A stretch of DNA of 64,000 nucleotides from Branchipolynoe longqiensis (GCA_030323885.1 CM059199.1:41114590-41178589); one strand, 5' to 3'. Counted from the stretch's first letter, positions 23,051-34,324 are shown. Program-made: numbers and translations. The notes: generated from the letters alone by a model not told the origin.

Positions 23051-23755
23051 ACACTCTCCATCCCCACCCACCCACCCCCTCCTACCCCTACACACACTCT
23101 CCATCCCCACCCATCCTACCATTCTCCTACCCCTACACACACTTTCCATTACATAGCCACCCACCCTTTCCTGCCCCTACACACACTCTCCATCCCCACC
23201 CACACCCTCCCCTCCTACCCCTACACACACTCTCCATTCACACCCACCCCCTCCTACCCCACACACTCTCTCCATCCCACCCACACCCTCACTCCTACCC
23301 CCTACACACACTCTCCATTCCACCCACCCGCCCCCGTCCTAACCCGTACACACCCTCTCCATCACCACCTACCCACCCCCTCCTACCCAATACACCCACC
23401 TCCATCCCCTCTACCCCTACACACACTCTCCTTCCCCACCCACACCCCTCCCACGCCCTCCTACCCCCTACACACACGCCCACCCACCCCCCTCCCTCCT
23501 ACCCTACATACACTCTCCATCCCACACCCCTCTCCCTCCTAACCCCTCCACCCACTCCCATCCCCACCCACAATACTCCTACCCCACACACACTCTCCAT
23601 GCCCACAACCCCCCTCCCTCCTACCCCTCCACCCACTCTCCATCCCCACACCACACCGCTCCCTCCTCCCCTACAACTAGTCCATCCAACCCCAACCCCC
23701 CTCATCCCTCCCCTCCTCCGCCTACACAACCATTCCATCCCCTCCCACACCCTCC
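23050..23755. repeat. Pyrimidine-rich minisatellite
   Basis: About 700 bp of C/T-rich irregular tandem units of roughly 40-55 bp around ctacacacactctccatcc and ccacccaccccctcctaccc. The complementary strand is purine-rich. It directly abuts the AT tract. No coding content. Confidence 0.88.
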
Positions 23756-23999
23756 CGACCTCTGGGGAGCCTCATCACCAAACCTAGTAGAGATCCTCTA
23801 TAATTATGCAGAGCTAGACTATGTAGAAGATGATGCATCTCCCTCCACCAATGATGTATTAAGACCTCCCACACAGTACCCAATTATAGCGCAGTAGTGC
23901 AAGAAGCGAAACAAAAGTTAATGAATGTGTCCATTGTGATAGGCTGACATTTGACATCTCAATCATCCTCTGCAGTGTATTCATCATTACCATCATCAT

Positions 24000-24014
24000 C
24001 ATCATCATCATCAA
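24000..24014. repeat. CAT microsatellite
   Basis: Short catcatcat run. It could be the tail of a retroelement, but no body is recognised beside it. Confidence 0.6.
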
Positions 24015-24107
24015 TCCCTTAACAGCAAGGGCTGGTGTGGAAACCTAGATGACTTTGCAAGCAGTTTTATCAATTTGTTGCTGTTCTCCACTGCCCTCTT
24101 GAGACTG

Positions 24108-24345
24108 GGGCCAGTAGACACTGCTTACAGGAGCCGCACTAAACACAGATCAACGTGCTCTCTGGGCAAAAAAAACTACATGGAAATCTACGGGGGAAAT
24201 ACTTGTAAACAATTGATAATAGGGCGAAAACACAGATTGAGTGATTCTTTTTGGACTTGTAAACAAGCGATAATAGAAGGAAAACACAAAATGAGTGTCT
24301 GTCCATTCCCTTATTTGAAACAATGTATTGATAAGCATGGATTCT
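24108..24345. repeat. Dispersed repeat, copy 2 of the 18.7-kb repeat
   Basis: It matches 18655-18850: ggccagtagacactgcttac, aacacagatcaacgtg, then two units of the gtaaacaagcgataatag tandem motif. It has fewer internal units than the 18.7-kb copy. Confidence 0.75.
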
Positions 24346-24389
24346 AAGTAGGTACCACCATGATCTGAGCTCAGATGATATTAAGGTGT

Positions 24390-24597
24390 AAAACCGCAAT
24401 TAACCAAATGGTTAGCATTGCTAATATCAACTTAATAAATTGTGCCTGTTTGCACTTCAAATTTCTCGTAAGCTAAGCATATTAACGCAACATTACCTCA
24501 AACGAAAGGTATACATATCATAACAAGTAATCTACTATATGTATCTCAGAAAATGACGGACATTCAAAACCATCGGGCTATGCAACTTTAATGGGAG
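24390..24597. mobile_element. Decayed copy of the TTAA MITE family
   Basis: The right end ccatcgggctatgcaacttt is the inverted form of the end of the elements at 50338-50678 and 61347-61673. The left part is poorly preserved. Confidence 0.45.
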
Positions 24598-25249
24598 GGT
24601 AATTAAATTAAAAATATAATCCAATGGTACATTGGCAGCATTTCTGCGTGAACTGGACAGATAAAAGGTCACCCCGTACACCTCGTACCATTAGAAAAAC
24701 TGGCAAAAACTTTCGACATAGTGGGGAAATGAACTGAGGGAATACATTCTTAATTTAAGAAGCAACATATATTCTTTATATACATCTTCATATTTACCTT
24801 CCTACTTTTGAGTAGAAAAATATAATAAAACCTGTAGTCTAAGGAACTTTAAAAGTGAAATCGATGGCGTTCTATCGCTGCCATCTTGTTTTTTTTCCAA
24901 TAAATCCTCCATGTTTGAATGAACTGTTTGTACCACCTGACTACCTCAGCCAATTAAAATGACCGAGATTGGACTCTACCAAAATGCCCAACATGTGGAT
25001 ATGTTGATCCAGACTTTAAACTTCATACATCTATGGATTTGATGCGCGAAAAGGAAGAAGCAAGGCGGAGATGGGAAAAGGAGGCGTTTATTGAAGGCAA
25101 CAGAGGGTGTATACAGGGGTACATACGGTACATAGCAACAGTGGAAACAATGGAAGTAAGGACAAGTAAGGTTCCTGAGGAGCAGAAACAGGATGAATAC
25201 AGCAGGGGCTCATGAGGAGCAATGTCCGAGGTAGGTAGAGAGTTCTGGT

Positions 25250-25335
25250 AAGGGGGGGGGGGGGGGGGGGGGGGCGAGGAGCCCTTCACACTGGAGGAGA
25301 ACGTAAGGAGAAGAAGAGCGGGGGGGGGGGGCGGG
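25250..25335. repeat. Poly-G tracts
   Basis: Two long G runs (about 25253-25274 and 25320-25330) flank a short GA-rich segment. They can form G-quadruplexes and make assembly here uncertain. Confidence 0.85.
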
Positions 25336-25344
25336 GCCGGCGGA

Positions 25345-25833
25345 TCAAAAATCCGCCGAGGCGGCCGGGGTCTGGCGCTCACGGGCTTGCTTGGTGAGGC
25401 ATCCGGCCTCACTGTGCATGGTTAGTATGCGCCGTACGTTGGCGCAATAGGTGCACACGTGCCGGTGCCTCTCTCCCCCCTCGCCGTGGGCCTCCCCGAT
25501 GCAGGCCCGATCGCACGAGGCGGGCTCGCGGTTCCAGGCGGGGCAGGGGCCCCGTGAGTCTGCCTGTCGTAGGCGGTGCGGGTGTCGACTTGGGGCCGGG
25601 GCAGGTGTGCGCCTCGGGCCCAATCCTCGCCTCGGGGAGCTGGTGTTTCCGGGGTGGCGGGGGTGGTGAGGGAGTCCATCCTCAGGGTGTTGGAGGGCCA
25701 CCGGGTCATGCCATCCATGGCGAAGTCTGCCGTCCGCTATCCAGGTGAAGATGGCCTCGGAGTAGCGGCGGACGGTAGGCCACGGACATGGATTTAATCG
25801 ACTAATCAGCTTAAAATGTGTGGGCAAATACAT
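25345..25833 (-). CDS. GC-rich ORF with Cys/His-rich C terminus, possibly gag-like
   Basis: A 162-codon open frame, much richer in GC than its surroundings. The N-terminal half contains PWPTVRRYSEAIFTWIADGR. The C-terminal half contains CPAWN, then HRHVCTYCANVRR, then HSEAGC: a spaced C-C-H-H-C-C-H-C array that could bind zinc. From memory, similar Trp/Cys/His patterns occur at the C terminus of gag-like proteins of some invertebrate retroelements; this was not checked. The true start is unknown. It lies between the arms of a long-TIR element, so it could be cargo or a later insertion. Not host-assigned. Confidence 0.4.
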   Translation of the reverse strand: MYLPTHFKLISRLNPCPWPTVRRYSEAIFTWIADGRLRHGWHDPVALQHPEDGLPHHPRHPGNTSSPRRGLGPRRTPAPAPSRHPHRLRQADSRGPCPAWNREPASCDRACIGEAHGEGGERHRHVCTYCANVRRILTMHSEAGCLTKQARERQTPAASADF

Positions 25834-26531
25834 CCAGGTGGGCGAAGAATATATTTTGCTTCTTAGATTGTGAATTGAGGCTCTTATTTCATTTCCCCAC
25901 TTTTTTGCCAGCTTTTATATAGGGTTGGTATTCACCCGTGTACTGCAAGTACGGCCAGGGTGAATCTTTTATCTAGCAGAACATAAGTGTGAAAGTCCCA
26001 GGTTGCATAACGGTGATTATCCCTCTCCCTGAAGGCTTTCCCTATGGGGCTTTACTTAGATGATTTGTAGTAGAACCACGACTGTTACAATGACAGCAGT
26101 ACCAGACTTCCTCCCTCCAGATGGTCTCCCTTTAATCCAATTATTTATGAACCCATTCATCGCCTCAGTTCTTCTCCACAGTAGCCTGTCTAGACCATAC
26201 AAACAGAGAAAGAAACACATCGAGTAAACAAACAAAAAACTAAACAAACAAAAGCACCACCCCACAAAAAAAAAAAAATGAAAAGAAAGAAAAGCCTGGA
26301 TGCTTCATCGCTTCAAGACTGCCCCAGAGCTGAGTTATTAAGAACAACTGACATGTCGTTGGGATTAATTTAGCATTTTACTTGCTTTAATGGTATTTTT
26401 GTTACGACCAGGCAGTAGGCTGAAATCCCCACCAGAGGCAGTACTGCTGTGGGGAAGCAATTGCCTGTGAAGAAATGGGTGCCAGAGGTAAAGGCAGCCG
26501 TACGTGGCTAGGGTGAGCTTCAGTGGAATCT

Positions 26532-26866
26532 ACCAAGTGCGGTGGCCGAATCGGTAGAGCATGGGCCTCGCATGCGAGATATCGGGAGTTTGGTTCCTGG
26601 TCGAGTCAAACCAATGACTTATCAAATTTATCCTAGTTGCTTCCTAGCCTGGTGCTCGGCATTAATAATAGGATGGGGCAAGACTGGTTACCTCAGTGTC
26701 AGGATAATATGACGGATATGAGTGGAATATCGGTTCATGGTACTGGGAGCCTGATAGGGCAGCACTATAAAGTCACCATGAGTGTGCTCTGTCACAAGTC
26801 GGTACCCATCCTCCTATGACCTTAAAAGCTACCAGGATGTAAAACTCCAACAATCAACCAACATAT
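26532..26866 (+). mobile_element. tRNA-derived SINE, head type II, with target duplication
   Basis: Full-length copy. The head has gtggccgaatcggtagagca and an eroded B box (gagtttggttcctgg), and the tail is caacaatcaaccaac. The 9-bp repeats GTGGAATCT lie at 26523-26531 and 26867-26875. Confidence 0.9.
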
Positions 26867-26954
26867 GTGGAATCTGGCTAAATGGAGCCCTAAAGAATTC
26901 CTTGTTCCAGAACCTCCCCGCACACTGTATTTGGAGGGGAAGGGAAGGCAACTA

Positions 26955-27283
26955 GTTCGTTTGCTTGATGGGGTTTTACGTTCTAGCAACATCTATGGTC
27001 ATATCAGGACAGGTGCTGACTTGTGACAGTGCGCACTCATGGTGACTTTACAGTGCTACCCCACTGGGGGATCAGACTGCCAGCACCATTACCCAATATC
27101 CCATTCAGTCACATTATATTGACACTGAACCATTCCTTCCCATTTCCTAATTATGCCGAGCACCGGGCTACGAAGTGATAAGTATCAAATGTGTAAGTCA
27201 TTCGTTTCACTCGGCTGGGATTCGAACTCCTGACCTTCCGCACAGGAAGCCTGCGCTCTACCGATTGGGCCACTGCGTCCGGT
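26955..27283 (-). mobile_element. tRNA-derived SINE, head type II, with target duplication
   Basis: Full-length minus-strand copy with tail ttcgtttgcttgatggggtt and head ending ccactgcgtccggt. The 10-bp repeats AAGGCAACTA lie at 26945-26954 and 27284-27293. It faces the previous copy tail to tail. Confidence 0.92.
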
Positions 27284-27293
27284 AAGGCAACTA

Positions 27294-27455
27294 ACTGATT
27301 GATTGATTGATTGGTGGTTGCTTTACTGTCGGTCGCGATGCGACAAAGACTGCTTTCATTACTTGACTGCTGCTCTCCATTTAGCTCTCTGCTGTGAGAG
27401 TTGCATCCATGAGTCGGACTTAATGTCTCTCAGCTTCAGGTTTCTCTTGACGTTG
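27294..27455 (-). pseudogene. LINE 3' end with GATT-type tail
   Basis: The minus strand reads RNLKLRDIKSDSW, then QQRAKWRAAVK and a stop, then a short 3' UTR and a tail caatcaatcaatcaatc. The same C terminus is at 56871-57022. It interrupts the TIR element to its right. Confidence 0.7.
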
Positions 27456-27832
27456 AACTACGCCAGGCATTATTAAAGCCGGCAGAAACGTTCAGTCCGC
27501 ATATTGACAACCTAGTGAAAATGTATGCATAACGTACATCTAACGTATGTCTAACATACATTTGCCATTTCTCCACCGTAAATGTGTTCTTCTGGTGATC
27601 GAATAACGTATATAACATTCACCAGCATTCTGCAAGCGTTCCGTGAGCATTTTTTTTATTGTTCTCATGCGTTACAACTACGTTGGATCAACGTTTCGCG
27701 GATGTCCACTACGTTGCACTGACGTCCAACTTGGCCCTGAAACGCCGAGAATTTCTACGTATCTCAATGTAAATAAGTGATTTCTACGTTCCCCACTCGC
27801 TGGCCAGTTACATTGTAGTGTGACAGGGCCAT
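27456..27832. mobile_element. TIR element, CCTGTCACATTAC family, truncated copy
   Basis: Its outer end is gtagtgtgacagggcc at 27818-27832, the inverse of the left end at 58338. Internally it shares ttcaccagcattctgcaagc and gatcgaataacgtatataac-like blocks with that copy. The other end is lost at the LINE boundary. Confidence 0.65.
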
Positions 27833-28182
27833 TAGGCGTGACATTTTTAATCCAGAGGCGAGGTTCGGTAGTAACCAGGCAGAGCTGCAGCTACATTTGT
27901 TCATTGTTGTTCAGCTCTATAACCCCGGAGGATCCATCTTAGCCAATCTTGCCAACTACCCCGGGGCCGAAAACACTCTACAGACTTCCTCTCCCTGGAC
28001 AGTGCGGGTAGCAGAATTGGACATGACGGTAATAAAAGATGTTATAATGAATAGGATATGCCTAACAGTGTATGACCATTATGAGGCTGGAAGGCTATGA
28101 TTGATGCCGGGCATAGGTAGGAAATTGTAATATGGTGTTGGTTATTGAGAAAACTCCCCTGGCTGTCGACAGCAACGGTGTA

Positions 28183-28187
<5 letters not shown>

Positions 28188-28242
<55 letters not shown>
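28188..28242. repeat. TG/TA microsatellite at DIRS insertion point
   Basis: gtgtgtgtgta followed by about 25 TA units abuts the left end of DIRS copy 2. Confidence 0.9.
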
Positions 28243-28244
<2 letters not shown>

Positions 28245-28470
28245 GTATAGCTATACGAGTCTTACCTTGGTACAGATGATGGATAACTGTTGTTTTACCG
28301 AGGTATAAGCCTCGGGTAGACGTGGGCTAGGGAGAGGTAAGCACGTCCGGTACCAGCAATCTTAACCTACTTATTGAGGATAAAAATGACTTTCAATACA
28401 ATGGATACTATTACTTCACCGAAAAGGTACACCAACGGAATAGATGTGGCAGGGTGTGGCGGGAGGGCCC

Positions 28471-28600
28471 TAGCCCACATCTATCCGAGGCTTATACCTC
28501 GGAAAAACAACAGTTATCCATCATCTGTACCAAGGTAAGACTCGTATAACTATACTATTTTACCTCGGTAAACAGCCTCAGGCTAGCCTCAGGCTAGGGA
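28471..28600. repeat. DIRS copy 2, internal complementary region
   Basis: Positions 28471-28557 are the reverse complement of the left terminus (28243-28332). Positions 28556-28600 (ttttacctcggtaaacagcc, then two caggctag units) are the reverse complement of the right terminus. The join reads tatactattttacctcgg, the same as in copy 1. Confidence 0.9.
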
Positions 28601-28685
28601 GACCTTTACATAATTCATTTTTATCCTTAATATCATTCTTTCTTATTATTATAACATTCTAAATTTTTGTTCTCACCTATTCTTG

Positions 28686-29795
28686 TTAGTTGGCGAGAAG
28701 ACGCTTTGCAACGCCGGTAGGCTTTTCTAGTCGTTTATTATAATGTTTTGCAAACGACTTAGCCGTCTTCCAGCCTGCATGCGCTAGTATTCTTTTCACA
28801 GAAATACCAAGCAACCGTGCCTTGGAGACCATGGCTCCTCTAGTTGAGTGGGAAGAGTATTTACTCGTATCCACTCCAGCCAATTTCAACACCGTAATTG
28901 TCCATCTGGCAAGTGTGTCTCGTGAAATTGCCTTATGTGGCTTTATAAAGCTCACTAATAGTTGTTGTGATGCACGTAAATCCTTTGTCTTGTATATATA
29001 AGCCCGTATGGCCGACACAACACATAATTTCCGATCATTCGGAAAACAGTCTAAGTGAACCGTTGATAAAGGGTCACCTAACGTGTTCGATTTAAGCAAT
29101 TGTTCTAAATCAAACGTAGCTTGTTTCTTGTCTATTTCTAATCCAGTTAAGGATAAAGCAACAATCGTCTGTCCTCTGTGTCCGGTTACTAACAATAACA
29201 GGACCGCGACCTTAAAACCTAACTGTTTTATATCTAACCACGAGTTGTGAGGCCAAGCCTGAAACAACTTAAATACTATAGAAACATCCCAAAACCGACT
29301 ATACTTTGGTTTTGGAGGATTCCTTTGATAAATTGAACGAAGTAAATAACAAAGAACATAATGTTTTCCAACTGTTTCGCCATCAATTCTAGGTAATATA
29401 ATTGATAACGCACACCTTGCCGCATTAATCGATCCAAAGGAAAGTCCTTCATCCTCTAGAGAACGAAGAAACCGAGCTACTTGTGAAATTGTTGGATTTG
29501 TTGGCTTAACTTTCATTAACAAACAATGTACACCCCATTTCTTTAAATAGGTTGTATACATTTTGACAGTTCCTGGCCTCCAGGCATCCGATACTATCCT
29601 ATCCTCAGTAATTCTGTCCAATCCAAATTGCTGCAGCTGCTTCCTTAGAAAAGGAATGCCAATAGGGGCGTCGTTGACACGTCGCCGTGAACCACTAGCG
29701 GTCCGTGGTGCGTCAGATTCCCGAGTTTTCTTGGGAATCGTATACGATCTTTTGCCAGTTGTGAAACTGCTGGCAGCCAAGGTTGCGTGTCCCAA
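28686..29795 (-). CDS. Tyrosine recombinase of DIRS copy 2, open frame
   Basis: A tyrosine recombinase that would integrate the circular DNA form of the element. The 369-codon frame is uninterrupted. Counting from the start of the open part, the catalytic set is visible: R207 in TGHRGQT, H316 and R319 in HSTR, H339 and W342 in HAGW, and Y352 in FAKHY. The N-terminal region (about 40-180) fits the core-binding domain. The first ATG in frame is only at residue 79 (KMYTTYL), so expression probably depends on the overlapping RT/RNase H frame (29645-29795) through frameshifting, splicing or a non-ATG start. It ends at KRLLAN about 80 bp from the internal complementary region. Confidence 0.92.
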   Translation of the reverse strand: MGHATLAASSFTTGKRSYTIPKKTRESDAPRTASGSRRRVNDAPIGIPFLRKQLQQFGLDRITEDRIVSDAWRPGTVKMYTTYLKKWGVHCLLMKVKPTNPTISQVARFLRSLEDEGLSFGSINAARCALSIILPRIDGETVGKHYVLCYLLRSIYQRNPPKPKYSRFWDVSIVFKLFQAWPHNSWLDIKQLGFKVAVLLLLVTGHRGQTIVALSLTGLEIDKKQATFDLEQLLKSNTLGDPLSTVHLDCFPNDRKLCVVSAIRAYIYKTKDLRASQQLLVSFIKPHKAISRDTLARWTITVLKLAGVDTSKYSSHSTRGAMVSKARLLGISVKRILAHAGWKTAKSFAKHYNKRLEKPTGVAKRLLAN

Positions 29796-31608
29796 TCGGG
29801 CACCACCAGTATCGCATGTGTCCCTTCCAAGCCGATTTTCCTCACTACTCGGCTGATAATGCTAAATGGTGGGAAAATATAAAAATAATTATTTTCCCAG
29901 GTAATAGCAAACGCATCTACTTTCCAAGCCTCCGGTTCAGGATGCCAAGAAACATAACAAGGTAACTTGTTATTATTTTCGTGATGCAAATAAGTCAACT
30001 TCAGGTGTACCCCATTTTTCACAAACGAAGTTAAACAAATGTGTAGAGAGAGACCACTCTAAATGGTCATGGAAATTTCTACTTTTATGGTCTGCAAGTG
30101 TATTTTGTGACCCTGGAATATGCGCTACAGTCAGCCAGACTTGTTGAGCCTGTGCCCAGTTCCAAATCAGTTTAGATAACTGATTGCAGGACTTTGATTT
30201 GGTTCCACCCATGTTACGAATATATGCCATGGCAGTAGTATTATCAGTTAGTATTCTAACCTGTGATTTATTTATCTTTACTAAACTACGTAAGCCCAGA
30301 TAAATAGCACGCAATTCTAGTGCATTAATATAGTCTGATTTTTCATCATCAAGCCATCTACCTCCTGTTGTGACCCCATCTCGATGAGCTCCCCAACCTT
30401 CTAGCGAAGCATCAGTAGTAATTACTGTATTAGGTTCCGCCATGCGGATTGGATTTGGTGAACTTGCTATATGTTGCATCCACCATCCAATATCCTGTAA
30501 CCCTTCTTGCGAAATAAACATCTTTCGCTCAAAATTGCCTTTAGTTCGTGTTAACGCTAAATTTTTATCTATTTCTAGCGATTTAATATGGGCCTTCCCG
30601 TATAGACACAGCAGGTGCATACGATGTCATTATGCCAATAAGGACTGCAACCTGTCTAATTTTTAGGTTTTGGTAACTTAATAAGCTGAGTCGCTGTAGT
30701 CATAAACTTAATTAGTTTTTGTTCTGTTATCGACACTGTAAGGGACTGTGTATCCAGAATAAACCCTAAACATTTGAGTTGTTTTGTTGGTTTAAGCACT
30801 GACTTTTGTTGATGTACATAAAACCCCAATTTAGTGAGTAATGCACATAAATCCAAAACTGCATTCACACAACCAATTTGTGTTGATGCTATAATAAAAG
30901 AATCATCTATGTATGGAAACATTATATGACCCTCCTCGCCATTACCGAGAAAACAGGTTTAAGCAATTTAGTAAATAAACGTGGCGCACAAGCTAAGCCA
31001 TTCGGCATGCAGGTAAACTCATAGAGTTGGTTATCCCAAATAAATCGAAGAAATTTTCGGTATTGTTCCATTATGGGAAGCGTATAATATGCATCCTGTA
31101 AATCAACACTAGCCATCCACGCATCTGGTGTAATCAGATCTCGTGCCGTATCTAGAGAGAACATTTTAAAATGTCGATATTCCACCCTTTTATTAAGGAT
31201 TGTTAAATCCAGGATCATTCGAACCTCGCCATTAGGCTTCGGTCTCGAGAAAATGTTTGAAATAAACTGTCCTGAACAGTGTGTCACTTTTTGTATAATT
31301 CCTTTCTCAAAGAATTTATGTACCTGTTTAGTTAGTGCGTCTCGTTCAACTGGTTGAATGTTATACGGAAAAGGTATCATACTTTGTACAGGAATTTGTG
31401 TAAAGGGAATGTGAACACCCCTACCTATTTCTAAAATTTCTTGGTCACTAGTAATTTTGTGCCACTCAGAAATATGATTACTAATATTACCAGCCACAAA
31501 GTTGCTTACAGTTTGTGTGTTTTTAGAGGCTGCAGAGACTTGTAAAGTTTGTGTTTGGACCTCTACTTGGACCCGCCCCTGGGGAAGGGTCTCGACGAGT
31601 TGAACCAT
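29645..31608 (-). pseudogene. Reverse transcriptase-RNase H of DIRS copy 2, frameshifted
   Basis: Starts with an ATG (MVQLVETLPQ) inside the last 46 bases of the gag frame. Motifs: VDLQDAYYTLPI, MPNGLACAPR and YIDD, then RNase H with TDASLEGWGAH, NALEL, LTDNTTAMAYI and ADHKSR. Compared with copy 1, one base is missing near 30935 (MARRVI then stop), and one base is extra near each of 30660 (attttta), 30612 and 29980 (attatttt). All catalytic motifs survive in some frame. Confidence 0.93.
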
Positions 31609-32922
31609 CGACCTATTGGCCGTGCGGTGTTGTCGGTCCAGCCTGGGCGAGTGCCCCGGCCCCGAAACCCTTGACCGAAGTTTGAACTCGGTCTGGTTCC
31701 TCTGGTGAACCGTCGTGGACGAAAATCCCCTCGTGACTTTTTGAAACGAGGAACTTCCTGTTTCTTCTTGCCATCCATGTTTTTGCCACTCTTGGCTGCA
31801 GTTTCTACCTCTTTATAGAGGTATTGTAGTTGACCGCCAAACATCTTGGTATTATCTAAAGGTTTCCCTTTAATCGGCTCTGGAGCAAGATAGAGCGTAA
31901 ACTCCTTCCCCTCATTATCGGTAACCTTCTTAGAGCGAGCCACTTCTTTGCCAGCATCTGTGCAAACTGACTTGAAGACATTTTCATATCTTCGAAACGA
32001 CAGGTAATTACCTGCCGCCGCTAGTACTGCAATGCCTTTGTCCATCGTCTTAGCCAAAGACGAGAACTTATTTTCACTCTGCATCCTATTAGCCACAGGA
32101 ACAATAGCTGTTAGGGTAGCCAACACTGCCTTATGCACTGTGTGCAACACATCCTCAAACTCTCTTACGGTCATCCGTCATATTGACATCCCGATCCATC
32201 TCTTTAATGATGGAGTTGGGAACACCCTTAATGCCTGTTAACTCATCTCCTAACTTGGAGATAACCTCCGCCGGTTTGAACGTGCGAAAATGACCATTCA
32301 CGGTCTCGCGCATAAGCGTAGTGGTTTTAACCCGCTTAGCCTTTGGCTTCTCCACCTTCTTAGCCACTTTAGTGCCAATGTCCGCATAGACACCTTCATA
32401 TACGGTGTCTGAGTCTGATTCCGTAGAAGTAGACTCAGTGGACGACTCAGAAGAAGAATATTTCCTCTTCCTCTTCTTCTTTTTGGACTTAGTCTTCCGC
32501 TTTTTGCGCAAGCCAGACTCTGCCCGCTCCTTGGTGAATTCATCACCCGAAGAAATCACCTGTTTCTTCTTCTTCCTCCGTTTAGGAGAAGGAGGAGGAG
32601 GAGCCTTAAGCTCCACCGCCGAGTCTGTGTCCAAGAAATCCTCAAATGAATCCTCTTGGACACTCGGCCTACTGCGCTTCCGAGACACAGGCGATTTGGC
32701 AGTCAAGATGTGGCTTTCCAATCTTGCAAAGCGAGCCTCCCAATCTGGAGGCGCAGGCACATCAGGCACTGCGTCCTCATCCGGGTCGGAGAGGATATGC
32801 GCCCGGGGCTGTGTCGACGGCCCTGCCGACAACACGGGTGAGGAATCGTACTCCTCGTCCACTCCACTCGGAACACGCCCCTCGGCTGCTGCTGCACCGC
32901 GCTTACTCCGCTTCGTGGCCAT
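31563..32922 (-). pseudogene. Gag-like ORF of DIRS copy 2, one frameshift
   Basis: ATG at 32922 (MATKRSKRG), upstream non-ATG frame ignored. Same architecture as in copy 1: acidic Ser-rich N terminus, Lys/Arg blocks (KRRKKKK, KSKKKKRKRK), Arg/Gly/Phe-rich C terminus ending PRGGSK. One extra base near 32165 splits the frame. It retains a 39-residue segment (starting YLSFRRYENVFKSV) that copy 1 has lost, so copy 2 shows the ancestral length there. Confidence 0.85.
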
Positions 32923-32944
32923 CGGGAACTGAAACAAACATTTT

Positions 32945-33605
32945 TGGTCAGTCCCGGTATATATATATGTCACAATATGGTTGTTTCAAACTCATTTGGA
33001 CATCTATTGGTGTTAAAGAACGTGTTTATAGCATTATAACACAGGCGTAATAAGCTAAATTTGTGCGTGGGTTGTGGGTCAAGCCCAAACCTTACGCGGG
33101 GTCGGGACCAGTGTATCGGCCCGCCCATCCCTCTGTTCCGCACACTTCTCCCACCTGTGACTACTACGTCAACAAGTTGGAGAAAATGCTACGAAACTCG
33201 GAGAAAACGCCTGAAAAAGTTTTGTCTAGGGGAGTCTATAAAAGAAACCCAGGAGCATCTCCAACATTACTCTCTATTAGAGTACGAGAGAATTTCCACA
33301 TGAGATAGGGCGAAACCCACATCTCTACCCATAGTCACACGGTGACCCGGGTGTTGACATAACCGCTAATGACCGGTTTGGTTCCTTCGAGAAACCCACT
33401 CGAGTGTTCTATCCTTGGTTGTTTATAACCAAATAACTCGTCCAAAATGGACCAAACGAAAGTCTAAACTTTCCATAATGATGCTCTAATGCATCATAAT
33501 TAAGCTAACCACAGTTTTTATTATACTTACTGCGTATTTGCTTGTATGTAGACTAATTTTGCCGGAGCAACCCAACGACACGTTATCCAGTCGTGAGTTG
33601 TATAT
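32945..33605 (-). promoter_or_regulatory. DIRS copy 2 leader region
   Basis: Homologous to 16395-17034, with TATA-rich sequence (tatatatatg near 32960) upstream of the gag ATG. Apparent plus-strand frames differ from those in copy 1 by indels and are not called. Confidence 0.5.
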
Positions 33606-33819
33606 GCTAATTGCTGGTACCGGACGTGCTTACCTCTCCCTAGCCTGAGGCTAGCCTGAGGCTGTTTACCGAGGTAAAATATACCATATACAGATGCACA
33701 CTGTGTGAGTGCAGACACATGGACGTGCGTCTATTCAAAGTTAAAGAATTTCCTGGATTAGTTTTTGCCATGCCTCTGAAATAAAGTGGGATTGTCTTAT
33801 TTTATGTGCATTCAGTCGG

Positions 33820-33985
33820 AACATGTGACAGTGCGCATTCTTGGCAAATGCATAGTGCTTCCCCACTGGGAGACCAGGCCACCTGCACCCTGACCTGATA
33901 CCCCACACAGTCACATTATCCTCACACTGAGCCAACCAGTCCAGATGGGAGGTTGATGCTCAACTCTTTTGACCACCCCATTGAT
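33820..33985 (-). mobile_element. SINE fragment
   Basis: Minus-strand middle part from gtgacagtgcgcattcttgg through gccaaccagtcc, then a damaged head-like end (gatgctcaactcttttgacc). It is internally deleted. Confidence 0.65.
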
Positions 33986-34324
33986 TGGGTTGATTTAGGT
34001 AATATGTAGCTCAATTTGATTTTTTTAATATCTATTTTCTAAATATTGAAATATTAAAAACAACAACAACAATAATTTAAAAATAAATGTTTAAAATTGC
34101 CAGAAGCTGCATTGCGGTGAGGCACCTCTGGCCAAGCATGCCAAGTCCTATCTGGCGCTGACCTATTTCCGATCTGAACCAGCAGCAGTAGCCTATCGCC
34201 AAAGTCAATATCTGAGTCAGTGCCCACTCAGCCGGACCAACATTTACCTGGTGGCCATTCATCAAACTAATCCGAAAGTCTTACCTCAGCAATTATATTA
34301 AACAGCATTCGCAGCCGGCAACTG

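Larger units (their letters stand above)
24658..25975. mobile_element. Long-TIR element carrying a GC-rich insert
   Basis: Outer arms of about 120 bp are inverted: 24658-24777 (cagataaaaggtcacccc, ggcaaaaac, gaagcaacatatattctt) and 25846-25975 (aagaatatattttgcttctt, gccagctttt, tgaatcttttatcta). The arms match the compact element at 34359-34755. The middle, especially 25240-25800, is very GC-rich and unlike the arms. No clear target duplication could be found, so the copy is old or one edge is eroded. Confidence 0.6.
28243..33682 (-). mobile_element. DIRS-like retrotransposon, copy 2
   Basis: 5.4 kb, same gene order and orientation as copy 1. The left terminus begins tagtatagctatacgagtc in a TA microsatellite and the right terminus ends ccgaggtaaaata. 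The terminal inverted repeat is 28327-28360 against 33606-33641. The internal complementary region is 28471-28600. No target duplication. The recombinase frame is intact; RT/RNase H and gag have single-base indels. Confidence 0.95.
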
